Source: Tenebrio molitor (lineage: Eukaryota > Arthropoda > Insecta > Coleoptera > Tenebrionidae). From it: a stretch of DNA of 64,000 nt. The stretch is taken from contig NC_091048.1 of assembly GCF_963966145.1 (NCBI RefSeq), positions 11,098,001 to 11,162,000 of the forward strand, in the 5' to 3' direction. A model generated the notes under the pieces. It saw only the letters and a program-made list of their open reading frames with translations. It did not search any database and was not told where the DNA came from. Shown here piece by piece: positions 1 through 9,332 of this stretch (within the stretch, counting starts at the first letter, position 1; the number at the start of each line of letters is the position of its first letter). The translations under genes and the position numbers were made by a program.

Positions 1-319
1 CTTCTTGATCACCCGATATAATGCTTTTTGGCCGACGTTTTTTAATTTAAAACGTAAAATCAACTACTACTTTTCGAATTTTAATGGAACGCACTCAAGT
101 TTTTTCATATCTAGGTGGCTATGATGCGAATAAATTTTAAAATTATTTTCTGTCACTTCGTAATTATTGTTATTGCTGCTTTCATTATTATTTAAAATGT
201 CCAGTAGTGATGAAACCTTTACGTGTGCGCCCCCAGAACTAAGAAAATTGGCGCAGAATGTTTCAAGTCAATTGTTGCCTGAAAAATAAAAAATCCGGTA
301 CGAGGCACAGTTCAATATA

Positions 320-1840
320 CACTGCGCGGCAACATTATCGCATAAAGTAAAAATGAATCGTAGTTTTTTGTATTTTACTTCTTCTGCGATTTCCTTATGC
401 TGAATCTCTTATTTTATCGTATTTCTTTTGTTTAGTAGCAAAAATCGCCATGTTGATAACTTCTAAAGTTGTTTATTATGAAAAGTTTGTATTAGTGTTA
501 TTGGTCAATTTCGTAAAGCATTTTGATTGTGGATTTGAGAGACGGTTAGTAAGAAGTTTTGGTTCCTTCAGTCATAAATTTCGAAAATGAATCCCTACGA
601 ACGTTTAAGTTGACATACAACAGCCGAACAATGTGCACAAATTGTTGTACTAGCCGAAGACGGTATTAATCAACAAGATATTGCAAATGGTTTTGATCTG
701 CACCAGTCAACCGTATCTAGAGTTTTGCGTCGTTTCCACGAGACAGGAGAATACTCTAGAAGACCTGGACAAGGACGCAGACGAACAACAACAGCTCAAC
801 GGATCGTTTTCTGCTTTTACAGTCGTTGAGACACAGGACTCTGACTGCTCCAGCTTTGCAAGTTATGACTTTAGGAAGATATCAATTCCAAATTAGTGCA
901 AATACTCTTAGAAGAAGACTTGCTGAACACGATTTAAGGCCCAGGATACCAGCAAGGGGCCCACAATTAACAGCGGCTCACCGAAGAGTACGATTGCTGT
1001 TTACCCAAAATCACGTTGATTGGGAATTGGATCAATGGAGGTTAGTAATGTTCTCTGACGAATCAAGATTTTGCCTGGATCAAAGTGACAGACGTGTCCG
1101 GGTGAACCGATGCTCAGGAGAGCGATATGCTCAATGTAGCATTATCCCGAAGGTCAATTTTGGAAGAGGTTCCGTTATGGTTTGAGCAGGTGTCACTTTC
1201 GACGCTCGCACAGAGTTGGTGGTGCTAGAAAGAGGAAACCAAAATGCGGCGACGTACATTACCAATATTCTGGAACCTCATATTCTCCCATTCCGACCAT
1301 TTATTGGGATGACTTTATTTTTATGCATGATAATGGTCGACCGCACGTTGCGGGAATAGTGCAGCATTATTCCCGTGAGGTCGAAATTGGGCAAATGCAA
1401 TGGCCAGCAAGGAGTTCAGATCTAAACCTCCCTCATCGAGTAATTGTGGGATCCTACAGATAAAAGTGTTAGAAGGTTACCAAATCCACCAACAACTCTT
1501 CATCAGCTGTCTTTGGGTATAACTCAAGTTTGAGAAGAAATTAAGCAAAGAGTTATACAAAACCTCATTTTAAGCATGAGACAATGTTGTGCAGCTGTAA
1601 TAAAGGCACAGTGTGCTAACACGCACTATTAAATGTTAAATTTCTTTGTTTTCTCCGAATTTGATTTTTTTTATTTTTTTGTTTTCTTGATTTCTTTGTT
1701 GTGTTCTGATTATTGTAGTGTTTACTTTTATAAATCTACTTCTTTAATACTTTACAGTTCGAAATGTTGTACTCAACTGGAAATAAATTTGGCTCAAAAA
1801 CAGGAGTTTTGAAATTATGCGTTAATTTTGCGGCGCAGTG
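320..1840 (+). mobile_element. Tc1-like DNA transposon inserted in the Crypton gene
   Basis: Both ends start CACTGCGC(C/G)GCAA read inward (320 onward, and the reverse complement ending at 1840), giving terminal inverted repeats of about 27 bp with a few mismatches. The element is flanked by TA at 318-319 and 1841-1842, the Tc1/mariner target duplication. Length is 1,521 bp, normal for a Tc1 element with one transposase gene. The internal gene is broken, so the copy is dead. The host Crypton frame is continuous once the element and one TA are removed, which fixes both borders. Confidence 0.88.
587..1632 (+). pseudogene. Tc1 transposase (DD34E type), broken
   Basis: Cut-and-paste transposase of the enclosing element. 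ATG at 587 (MNPYERLS) is followed by an N-terminal paired-like HTH (QQDIANGFDLHQSTVSRVL). A second HTH and the catalytic core follow: FSDESRF carries the first Asp and MHDNGRPH the second. The expected C-terminal SPDLNPIE region has decayed to SSDLNLPH, so the catalytic Glu is not recognisable. The stretch ends near 1632 after CCAAVIKAQ. In-frame TGA occurs at 611 and at 1183 (the family's VMVWAG tryptophan). At least two frameshifts, near 800 and 1320, divide the gene. Confidence 0.8.
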
Positions 1841-2837
1841 TATTTAAACAGTGGTGTGAAGACAAAGGGGTTAAAACTTACACTGAAAACGTTCTACTTG
1901 CATATTTTAATGATTTGGTAGAAAAGAATCGGAAATCTTTATGGTAAATTTATTCAATGCTGACATGCCTAGCAATTCAATTCAATATCGATATTTCTAA
2001 ATTTCCAAAACTAATAGCTTACTTAAAAAGAAAAACAAACAACCATAAACCCAAAAAAAAACAGAATTTTAGAAGAAAATGACATTACTAGATTCCTGAA
2101 TGAAGCCCCTGACAGAGAATTTTTACTCATGAAAGTAAGTATGAGTATATGTCAAAGTATTTCACTTGCACTTTGTTCTGATAATTTTGATTTAGGCTGC
2201 ATTAATTATTATTGGAGTATCGGGTGCGTTGCCTAGAGAAGAACTCTACAAAATTATGATTGAACATGTTCAAGTCGAAGATGATGTAATTATTTTAATA
2301 ATCCCGCAAACAAAAACCAACGTGAGCCGTTCTTCCGCTATTACTAACAAACCATGGGTTACATCTGTGCTCCACTACTTAAACATTAGATCCAAAAATA
2401 CGAAAATCCCTGATCGCTTTTTCATAAGGTATGAGAAAGGCAGGTGTTGCAGCTCTCCAGTTGGGATAAACACCGTTGGCAATATTCCTTCAAAAGTTGC
2501 CACCTTCTTGAAATTAGACAAACCTACTGAATACACTGGCCACTGCTTTAGACGCAGCTCTGCCACTTTGCTGGCCAATCGGGCAGGCGATCTCTTGACG
2601 TTAAAAAGACATGGTGGTTGGAAGTCGGGGAGTATTGCAGAAAGCTACGTAGAAGAATCCCTCAAAAGAAAAATAGATGTTGCCAACATGCTGACAGACC
2701 CTGGGCCTTCTACATCAAAAAGGCCAACAATTGAAAAATCTTCCAACCATCCAGCAAGTTTCAATATAGAGATTGATCAAACCTCATCAGTTAGTCAAAT
2801 ACCAAGTCTTTTTTCTAATGCTGAAAATGTATTGTAA

Positions 2838-3353
2838 AGTGTTAATGAAGTATTTTAAAGTTTTAATAAATGAAAGGTACTCCTATATTAGTTACAACAC
2901 TAATACAACATATTTACAAATATTTTTTAATAAAGTAAGTATGTACATGCATTTATGTCAAAGTCCAAGACTGGGAACTGGGGTAGGTACAACATACTAC
3001 TTATTCAAATACGGGACAGAACCAGCAGGAGGCGTAAGGCATTTGACTGAAATAATGCACAAGTTAAGAAAGATTTTAACAAGAAATGTACGTTAGTTTT
3101 ATCGTCTTCACCAGCAGATGTTTGGTTTACGTTTTGTTACGGCGATTGTACGATAAAAATACGCACGAAAGAAGAAAAATTTACAGTAAAAGTAGCTTAC
3201 TCACTGCGTTACCCACAAAATTACGCAATTACGCACCGTTCCGTTACTGTCGTTACATACAAAATGACAGCTTTGACTGTCATATCCACAGACCATCAAC
3301 AGAATTAAGACTTTCAAAACCCGTATAAAACATGGGAGACACTGACAACACTA
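2838..3353. other. AT-rich interval, no gene seen
   Basis: The 3' flank of the Crypton pseudogene. Short ORFs here have no recognisable domain. A run of direct GTTAC/ATTACG words lies around 3210-3260 but forms no clear repeat. Confidence 0.5.
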
Positions 3354-4496
3354 GCGCTGCTCTAGCATTAGGCCAAACTAAATTACCGAATTTACTCGTT
3401 AATCCGATCGGGAATTTCCGTTTAAAAAGAAGGTTGATTTGAATATTAATTAATAATGTCATCAGTAATTTTGAATTTTCTAATTTCTGTCAAGGTTTAG
3501 TCAATAAATTTTATAAATTGTTCTACAAAATAAATTACTCCAAACCAGTATCTTGAGATAATTTTTCGTTATCTTTTTATTTGGTAAGTCATCTTTTTCT
3601 TTTTGAAAAAGTACGAAATAGGTATGGTTTTTCAGATCGCAATTTTTATTTTATTTATTTGGATATGGAAAAAATCAAACATAAATGCTTTGTAAACAAT
3701 AAGATCGGCGATAAAAAATAAACATTTTAAATATCCAAAATTAGAAGAACAAAGGAAACGATGGATAGAAGCTTTAGGTAAATGTTGCACCACCCTTCAA
3801 AACAGACAATGCCTTTATTTGCGAGAAATATTTCAGCAACAATTTCTTTACTCAAAAAACAAAACTCCAAAAATACGCCCTGCCGTCGATTTTTCTTCGT
3901 GAAGACAAACAAACTTCAATAAATAATGTTAGACCAGCTGAACAAATTGAAAATTCTACGATTACTGAAAATCCCACTGTAGAGAATCTAATCCTTCCTG
4001 TTATGCCCAAGGCCCAAAATAGACACCCAACAAAATCTTCTAGTGTGTTACAAATACTTGAATGCAAGAAAGTTAGTAGTCTTACTTCAAAAGGTAGAAA
4101 CATTTATTATACGGACCGATATCAGCGAAAAACAATTTCAAAATTAAAAAATCTTTTGCACGATTTTAAAATTATCTCCAGAAATTTTAGAAGTTAACGC
4201 AAAATCAAATTATTGAACTAGATCTACCCTTCAATTCAGTTTCACTCGCCTTAAATTAGCCCACTCATGCCCAAAAAATCCCAATTTACACACAAACTTG
4301 TTTAATGAACTACTAATTTGTTGTATATGTTACAATTTGTATTAAAATGTTTAAAACTTATTTAGTCGTTTCTATTTTTTTTTTAAATAAGTATCAATTT
4401 AAATCAAATTGAAAAAAAAAATAGGCAACTGGGTATACAGAAAGTCAGATATGCAACTTGTTATACATTAGTTTGGCCTAACGCTCGGGCAGCGCC
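3354..4496. mobile_element. Inverted-repeat element carrying a THAP remnant
   Basis: The words GCGCTGC..TAG/GAGCNTTAGGCCAAACTAA occur at 3354-3384 and, inverted, at 4466-4496, defining terminal inverted repeats of about 30 bp around 1.14 kb. A convincing target duplication was not found. The interior carries a degenerate THAP-like coding stretch, so this may be a non-autonomous derivative of a P-type or other THAP-bearing transposon. Confidence 0.5.
3718..4197 (+). pseudogene. THAP-domain protein remnant
   Basis: The + strand gives FKYPKLEEQRKRWIEALGK and then LREIFQQQFLYSKNK.TPKIRPAVD. This matches the second half of a THAP zinc finger (FP....R..W..A........C..HF.......L...A.P), but the Cys/His ligands are lost. 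A later piece (SLTSKGRNIYYTDRYQ) resembles the low-complexity linker of such proteins. Stops at about 3900 and in every frame downstream show that it is dead. THAP domains are the DNA-binding modules of P-element transposases and some host proteins. Confidence 0.45.
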
Positions 4497-4971
4497 ACTT
4501 GAGCGCGTCCCCGAAAATGTAATCCCACTTGACAGTCTTACTATAGTTTAATTGTCTGTGGTCATATCATGTTTGCAGAATTCCAGAATTGTCAAATGTA
4601 AAGTAGAACCGACAGATGGCGCTGCCATTTTGATTTTATTTTCTAAAACTAATTGAATTCAAAATGTATACATATTGTTCTCCTACAACTCAGCTTCGCT
4701 AATTTAAAATTGTGTATTTCTTCTACGTTTCTAAAGTTTAAAAACAAGGATTATTTACTTTGCCGCATAGTATGCGGCAAACATTCAGCGTCGCACAGTC
4801 TCCGTAAAAACAAAGTTTCATGTCACGTGAACAGTGTATATTTGCAAAGTTTCCATCGCAGGAGGCCAAAAAGATCTAAACATTGGAATACACAAACCTA
4901 CAAAACCTGTGCAAAACTAATTAGTATATCTTTTGTATTTAAAACGTGTTGAAAACTATTTCCTACGGGTC

Positions 4972-5340
4972 ATGTTAGAAGCAGGGGTTATGTGGCAGTG
5001 TTTTCGATGCAGCTTTTCTGCAAGTTCTGAAGAACGAGTTCAGCAACATATTGGTAAATTCCACTTTGTGGAAGACGATGATAACGACTATGACACAAAT
5101 CTGGAGCAACCCGAACAGGAACCGGCTGAAGACAGTGACAGCGGTATGGGTAAAGGATATAATTATTTATAACATGTTAACTGTTGAATTACAGATACAA
5201 ACGCAAATAGAGCTGAGAGGCATTCTTGCACCTATCAAGAAGCAATATGTTTGATTAATTGTATGGGCGATCACTTGGATGATTTAAATCACCCTAAAAG
5301 AAGAAAATATCTATTTCAAAATGCATCAAATGACCTGTTG
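4972..5340 (+). pseudogene. C2H2 finger plus Myb/SANT-like DNA-binding protein, truncated
   Basis: Exon 1 starts at the ATG at 4972 and encodes MWQCFRCSF..EERVQQHIGKFH, a single C-X2-C-X12-H-X4-H zinc finger, followed by an acidic stretch. A GTATGG...ACAG intron lies at about 5151-5192. Exon 2 encodes CTYQEAICLINCMGDHLDDL, which aligns by eye with the trihelix/Myb_DNA-bind_4 domain of the gene at 14285-17158 (WTYDQTLCLIDAMGCHMDEL). The coding sequence stops abruptly at about 5340 where an unrelated G-rich block begins, so the protein has lost its C-terminal half. Confidence 0.6.
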
Positions 5341-6440
5341 AGTGCAGCGTCCCACGTTCGTTGTCTTTCTGTTTTTTTTGGGGGGGGGGGACCAGGACAA
5401 CGTGGTAAGGGTATGTTGAAGATATAATTTTGTTGCATTTTGTTTCTTTCGAAAAGCGCCTATTTGTTAATTTTAAGCGTTATCTCTAAGTTTTTTTTTT
5501 TCGGGAGGTTGAATTTTTAGGCAATCCGTTAATTTCGAAAATTAGTAGCCGTCGTCCGAATCACGTGCGTCCATTTTGTTTTGTCTTTCGCTAACATGTT
5601 CTAACGGCACTCCACCCGTCATTTTTTTTTGTTTAGTATTGCCAGCGATTATTGTATTCTTTATTAATGTTGCTTACCGATATTTGTGCCATTTAAAGCG
5701 TTTTTAGTTTATCGTTGCTTCACTTTGCGCTTTGTTCTCTTTTATTTGATCATTGTTTAACTTCGCGCTTGGTTCTCTTTTATTTGATCAATGTTTAATG
5801 TTGCGCTTTGTTCTCTTTTTTTATCATTTCTTTATGTTGCGTTTTGTTTTGTTGAATTTAACATTGTCTAATGTTGCGCTTTGTTCTATTGAATTAAACT
5901 CCGGTTTTCCTATTTGTTGTTGTTAAGCACCGTTAGATTTCGGATCAGTTAAAGTTAAAATGTTGTAAGTGCGATCCTATGGGGGCTAGGTGAGGTTCAG
6001 GAGGTCGGGGGGTTGTTTAGTCACATTTCTGTGGGGGCGACGGTTATGTAGAGCCGTTAGCAGAGGCGGACCTAAGTCTTCGCTTATGCGGCTCCGGGAT
6101 GTTATGTCCCGTCGAGGTTATGGGGACTTCGGGGTCTTGTCGGGAAACGGTTGGTTGGGAACGGTGGATCTAAATCTTTGCTTATGCGGTTTATTGATGC
6201 TAATCGTACGACCCCGAGACGTTCTGTGACTCTTGCTTGGTCGGCGAAATAGTCCGACGTTCATTAATACCCCGAATATCTATAAACGTCGCTTGATCTC
6301 AAGATGATTCAGGCAATTCTTCTGAGTCCCCTCGCGGCCGAGAGTTTGTTACCTCCAGCTCTAAGCTCCCGTTGGCGTACCTTGACCGCGTAGTTCCGAA
6401 TTAAACATTGTTTTTATCATTAATCGAATTGTAAAATATG
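5341..6440. other. Non-coding GC/T-rich block, possible retroelement fragment
   Basis: It begins abruptly inside the preceding gene. It holds a G10 run at 5382-5391, T-rich DNA, the 37-bp repeat array below and a GC-rich part (5970-6300) with no convincing ORF. Its T-rich then GC-rich composition resembles the LTR/leader DNA of the retroelement at 14442-16249, but I found no long match and no terminal repeats. Classification is open. Confidence 0.35.
5728..5913 (+). repeat. Tandem repeat, about 37 bp x 5
   Basis: The word GCG(C/T)TT(T/G)GTTCTCTTTTATT recurs at 5728, 5765, 5803, 5840 and 5877, a spacing of 37-38 bases, each followed by a TTGATCATTGTTTAA-like stretch. Units are diverged but clearly in register. 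Confidence 0.75.
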
Positions 6441-7064
6441 AGTAATACCTGGGATACGGTTTTTGAAGAGGGTTTTTCATCCGTCCCTGTCTCTAATAAC
6501 TGCATTATAATTTGTTTACTTGTTTTGCAAGCTTTAACCTGTCATTGTGTACGTCACGTACCCGTTTTCTGTTATTTTAAATATTGCTCCATTCATCCTG
6601 TCGTTTATCTTTGTAATGTACTCAACTAGTCAATTTCATGTACTCCGTTCAACTTAATTTCTGTCCTTTTGTATTCGTTTCAAGTTTTTTTCATCGAAGT
6701 TATTACAGGCATTTTTAATAAAAGGTATTTTGCGTCCCTCACATGTGTGTTTTATTTGCGGCACTCTTCCAACTGGAACCCTCATCGATTGCATTCCGAA
6801 CCTTTTCCGCCAAAAGAAAAACACAACGTAGGGCTCCTCCCATTCGATCACGATCACGACCACATTTGTTACCGTTTTGCGCAGGTTCGAATATTTGGCG
6901 GAAAAAGTAATGTATTCAGATCATTACAAACTTGATATTTTGTTTAATTCGAAATAAGTTAGCAATCCAAGTAGCTTGGTGAATAAAATTAATCATCACA
7001 CTATCTCTTTTTTGAGGTTATGAGCAAAAGTTAATATAAATGTGAAAACTGACATGACAGACAC
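6441..7064. other. AT-rich interval, nothing recognised
   Basis: Short ORFs in several frames show no domain. I saw no inverted repeats or TA-flanked ends here. Confidence 0.4.
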
Positions 7065-7548
7065 TAAAGGGCCCCACATACTGCGTTTTTGTTCGACGAA
7101 CAAGTCTGTTCGAACAAAAACAACGAACACGAGTTGCACACACACTTCAGCTTTATTTAAAGGTTTTAATGAGTGAATAAATATCAAGTTATATTTGTAT
7201 GCAGTGGTGGTGGCATTAGCTATAAAAGCATATATTTTCCATAAACACGGAAGACTGCGAAGAGTTCTATAAATTCCACTAAGAACTTTCTGTTAATCTG
7301 CCGAAAATCCGTAATTTAATAAAACCTGGTTTTATTATTTGGTACTACACCACTCTAAAATTGACAACTCTGTCGAACAAGTTCGACGAGCATAATCAGG
7401 GTAAACCTGGTAATTTTCCTCATTTTTGTTCGCGAGCAAAAACGAAGGTTTTCCAGACACACACTTCACATTTGCATCGTTTTTGTTCGAACAGACTTGT
7501 TCGTCGAACAAAACCGTCAAACAAAAACGCAGTCTGTGGGGTCCTTAA
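7065..7548. mobile_element. MITE-like inverted-repeat element
   Basis: CT(A/T)AAGG(G/A)CCCCACA.ACTGC lies at 7064-7083 and inverted at 7530-7549. A longer palindromic pairing of TTCGACGAACAAGTCTGTTC follows inside (7089-7115 against 7483-7512). The arms total over 50 bp and the unit is about 480 bp without a gene. The right end overlaps the left end of the next inverted-repeat element. Confidence 0.6.
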
Positions 7549-8001
7549 GCCGGCCACACACACAGAGGGAAGAATGTGCAGTTAAAAGTGTACACGCTTG
7601 TCCTAAGTTAAACCCGTACTCTCTGTGAGTACACACACACTACTGCTTCCCCGTCAGTTGTCCAGCAAACATTCATTGTGATGGTGACCAAAAAAGGAAA
7701 TTTGTCTGATAACAGTGGCGTGCCCCTGTATTGTATTCACGAGACATATTTCGTAAATCAGACAAAATACGGCCGCCACTGAATTTTAACCGAAGCATCC
7801 AGAGACTTGTCGCCACACACAGTAAGTTATCCCCGGCCGGGGTTGAATGTGCACGCCAAAAATCAAGACAGTCTTGATTCCAACTGACTTGAATGCGCGT
7901 GCCACATTCTTCTCCACAACACGGAGTTTTAACTGTACCCCGTGGCGTGTGCATTCAAGTCTTGACTCTTCCCTCTGTGTGTATGGCCCCCATTAAGGGC
8001 C
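7541..8001. mobile_element. Second inverted-repeat element abutting the first
   Basis: GG(T/C)CCTTAA followed by ..GGCCA.ACACACAGAGG at 7541-7570 recurs inverted at 7967-8001, bounding about 460 bp. The interior also has nested palindromes, such as AATCAAGACAGTCTTGATT at 7861-7879, and paired CGTGCCA/TGGCGTG words. No gene is supported; the minus-strand ORF at 7673-7954 has no family features. Confidence 0.55.
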
Positions 8002-8201
8002 AGCAATCGTTGATTTAAGTATTACTTTTTATAAATTTAGGAAGCCAAAAACCATTGGAAGTTGTAGCTTCGGTTGCATATAACGAAATTTTCATCGGAA
8101 GTCTCTCGTGACTAACCCTGTATATTGGACTGCCTGACTTTTTCTACAGCATTAAAAAATGAACTATAGAAGCAGATTTGATTATAAAAACCGAAACAGG
8201 T

Positions 8202-8409
8202 TGTAGGGCAGGTAGCCACCGACCCTCGCGCCAAGGCGTGAAAAAACCCACCTGACCACTGGTCGAGGCGGCAGTTATTTGTATTATTGTATTTCTTATT
8301 TCAAGGTAGTCTGTAAGTTAGAATGTAAGACAGAGGTTGAACGTTGAAATAAATAAGTAAAACCCATGTTCGGATTTAAATGAAATATTCCGTGTTCATA
8401 AATGTAACA
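8202..8409 (+). repeat. Probable 5' LTR of the Gypsy element
   Basis: It starts TGTAGGG and ends ATGTAACA, 11 bases before the tRNA-primer-like word TGGCGCTGCGAC (8421-8432). Length is 208 bp. No second LTR exists in the window, so the borders rest on the TG..CA ends and the primer site only. Confidence 0.5.
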
Positions 8410-8495
8410 ACAACACGACATGGCGCTGCGACAATAGAACTTGTAACTAAATTAAATAAAGTGTGTGAAAAGTGAGTGCTGCTAAATTAGTCAAG

Positions 8496-9332
8496 ATGTC
8501 GAACTTCCTGCCGAAACTGGAACTAAGTAATGGGGAAAATCCAGCAGAACAATCGTCGGTGTGGCTCAATAGTTTCAGTATTTATCCAGTCGCAACGGAA
8601 ATAAACTTGAAGGATGAGAAGATCCAAATCGCACAGTTACTACACTATGGAGGACCGGAACTGCAAAAAATCTATGGCACATTTACGTTCGCAGAAGGCG
8701 AAAGAGATAAATTGAAAGTGGTTGTAGACAAATCTAATAACCATTTCGTGTCCAGACAAAATTTAACGTTTCGAAGGTATAAGTGTTTCACGACAAAACA
8801 GACTGAAGAGATGACGACCGAGCAGTTCGTCACCGATTTGAGGAAACAACACAAAGGATGCCAATTTGGGGATTTGAGCGACGAGCTAATCAAATTAACG
8901 TTAATATGCGGAACCAGGAACAGAGAAATCAGACATCGCGGACCTAAGAAAAGCCATCCAGCTATGTTCGGTGATCGAGGACGCCAAGGCCCAGGCAAGG
9001 AGAATGACCAATTCAACCGAAGTAAGCGACTCCAGCAACGTACACAGGGTGTCTAAGAAAACGGTCAAAAAGCAGCCAGGGTCCTCGAAGGTACAGCATC
9101 GTCGGCAGAGCTCTCCGTCCCAAACCAAAATATAACCAAACGGTAGGAATAATGATATAAATAACTGTAAAAGATGCGGCAAAAGTCACGCAATTAACAA
9201 GGTCCGGCATATAATAAAACGTGCAATAAATGTAATAAATTAAATCATTTTGCAAGAATGTGTAAGTCTCAAACGCAAATAAGTACTATACAAGGAAATA
9301 ATGAAAATGCAGATAATGAAACTGTATATCGA
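8496..9332 (+). pseudogene. Gypsy gag with CCHC-like zinc knuckles, frameshifted
   Basis: Capsid/nucleocapsid precursor. ATG at 8496 (MSNFLPKLELSNGENP) starts the frame; the 8472 alternative is upstream of the usual gag opening. Retrotransposon gag features include the W at SSVWLNSF and TTEQFVTDLRKQ. A frameshift near 8930 moves the reading to ADLRKAIQLCSVIEDAKAQA. Two knuckle remnants, CKRCGKSHA and CNKCNKLNHFARMC, lie at 9170-9260. Stops occur at about 9135 and elsewhere. The frame runs into the TCGA site of the DNA transposon and resumes after it at 12733. Confidence 0.7.

Larger units (their letters stand above)
197..2837 (+). pseudogene. Crypton-like tyrosine recombinase, broken and split by a Tc1-like element
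   Basis: Remnant of a Crypton-type transposon recombinase, which uses a catalytic tyrosine instead of a DDE triad. ATG at 197 opens MSSSDETFTC. The core-binding part resumes at about 1846 (QWCEDKGVKTYTENVLL). An intron with GTAAGT donor lies at 2135-2195, and the catalytic domain follows to the stop at 2837. Recombinase motifs are visible: an Arg in GALPREEL, the HxxR box in GHCFRRSS, KRHGGW and a Tyr in AESYVEES. Breaks seen: TAA at 287, TAA at 1945, a frameshift in an A-run near 2055, and the insertion at 320-1840. Removing that insertion with one TA rejoins the frame exactly. A second, more deleted copy lies at 56281-57105. Family assignment is from motifs only. Confidence 0.8.

Noticed and set aside
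7673..7954. 93-codon minus-strand ORF
   Set aside because: It lies wholly inside an inverted-repeat element, overlaps its palindromes and has no recognisable motif.
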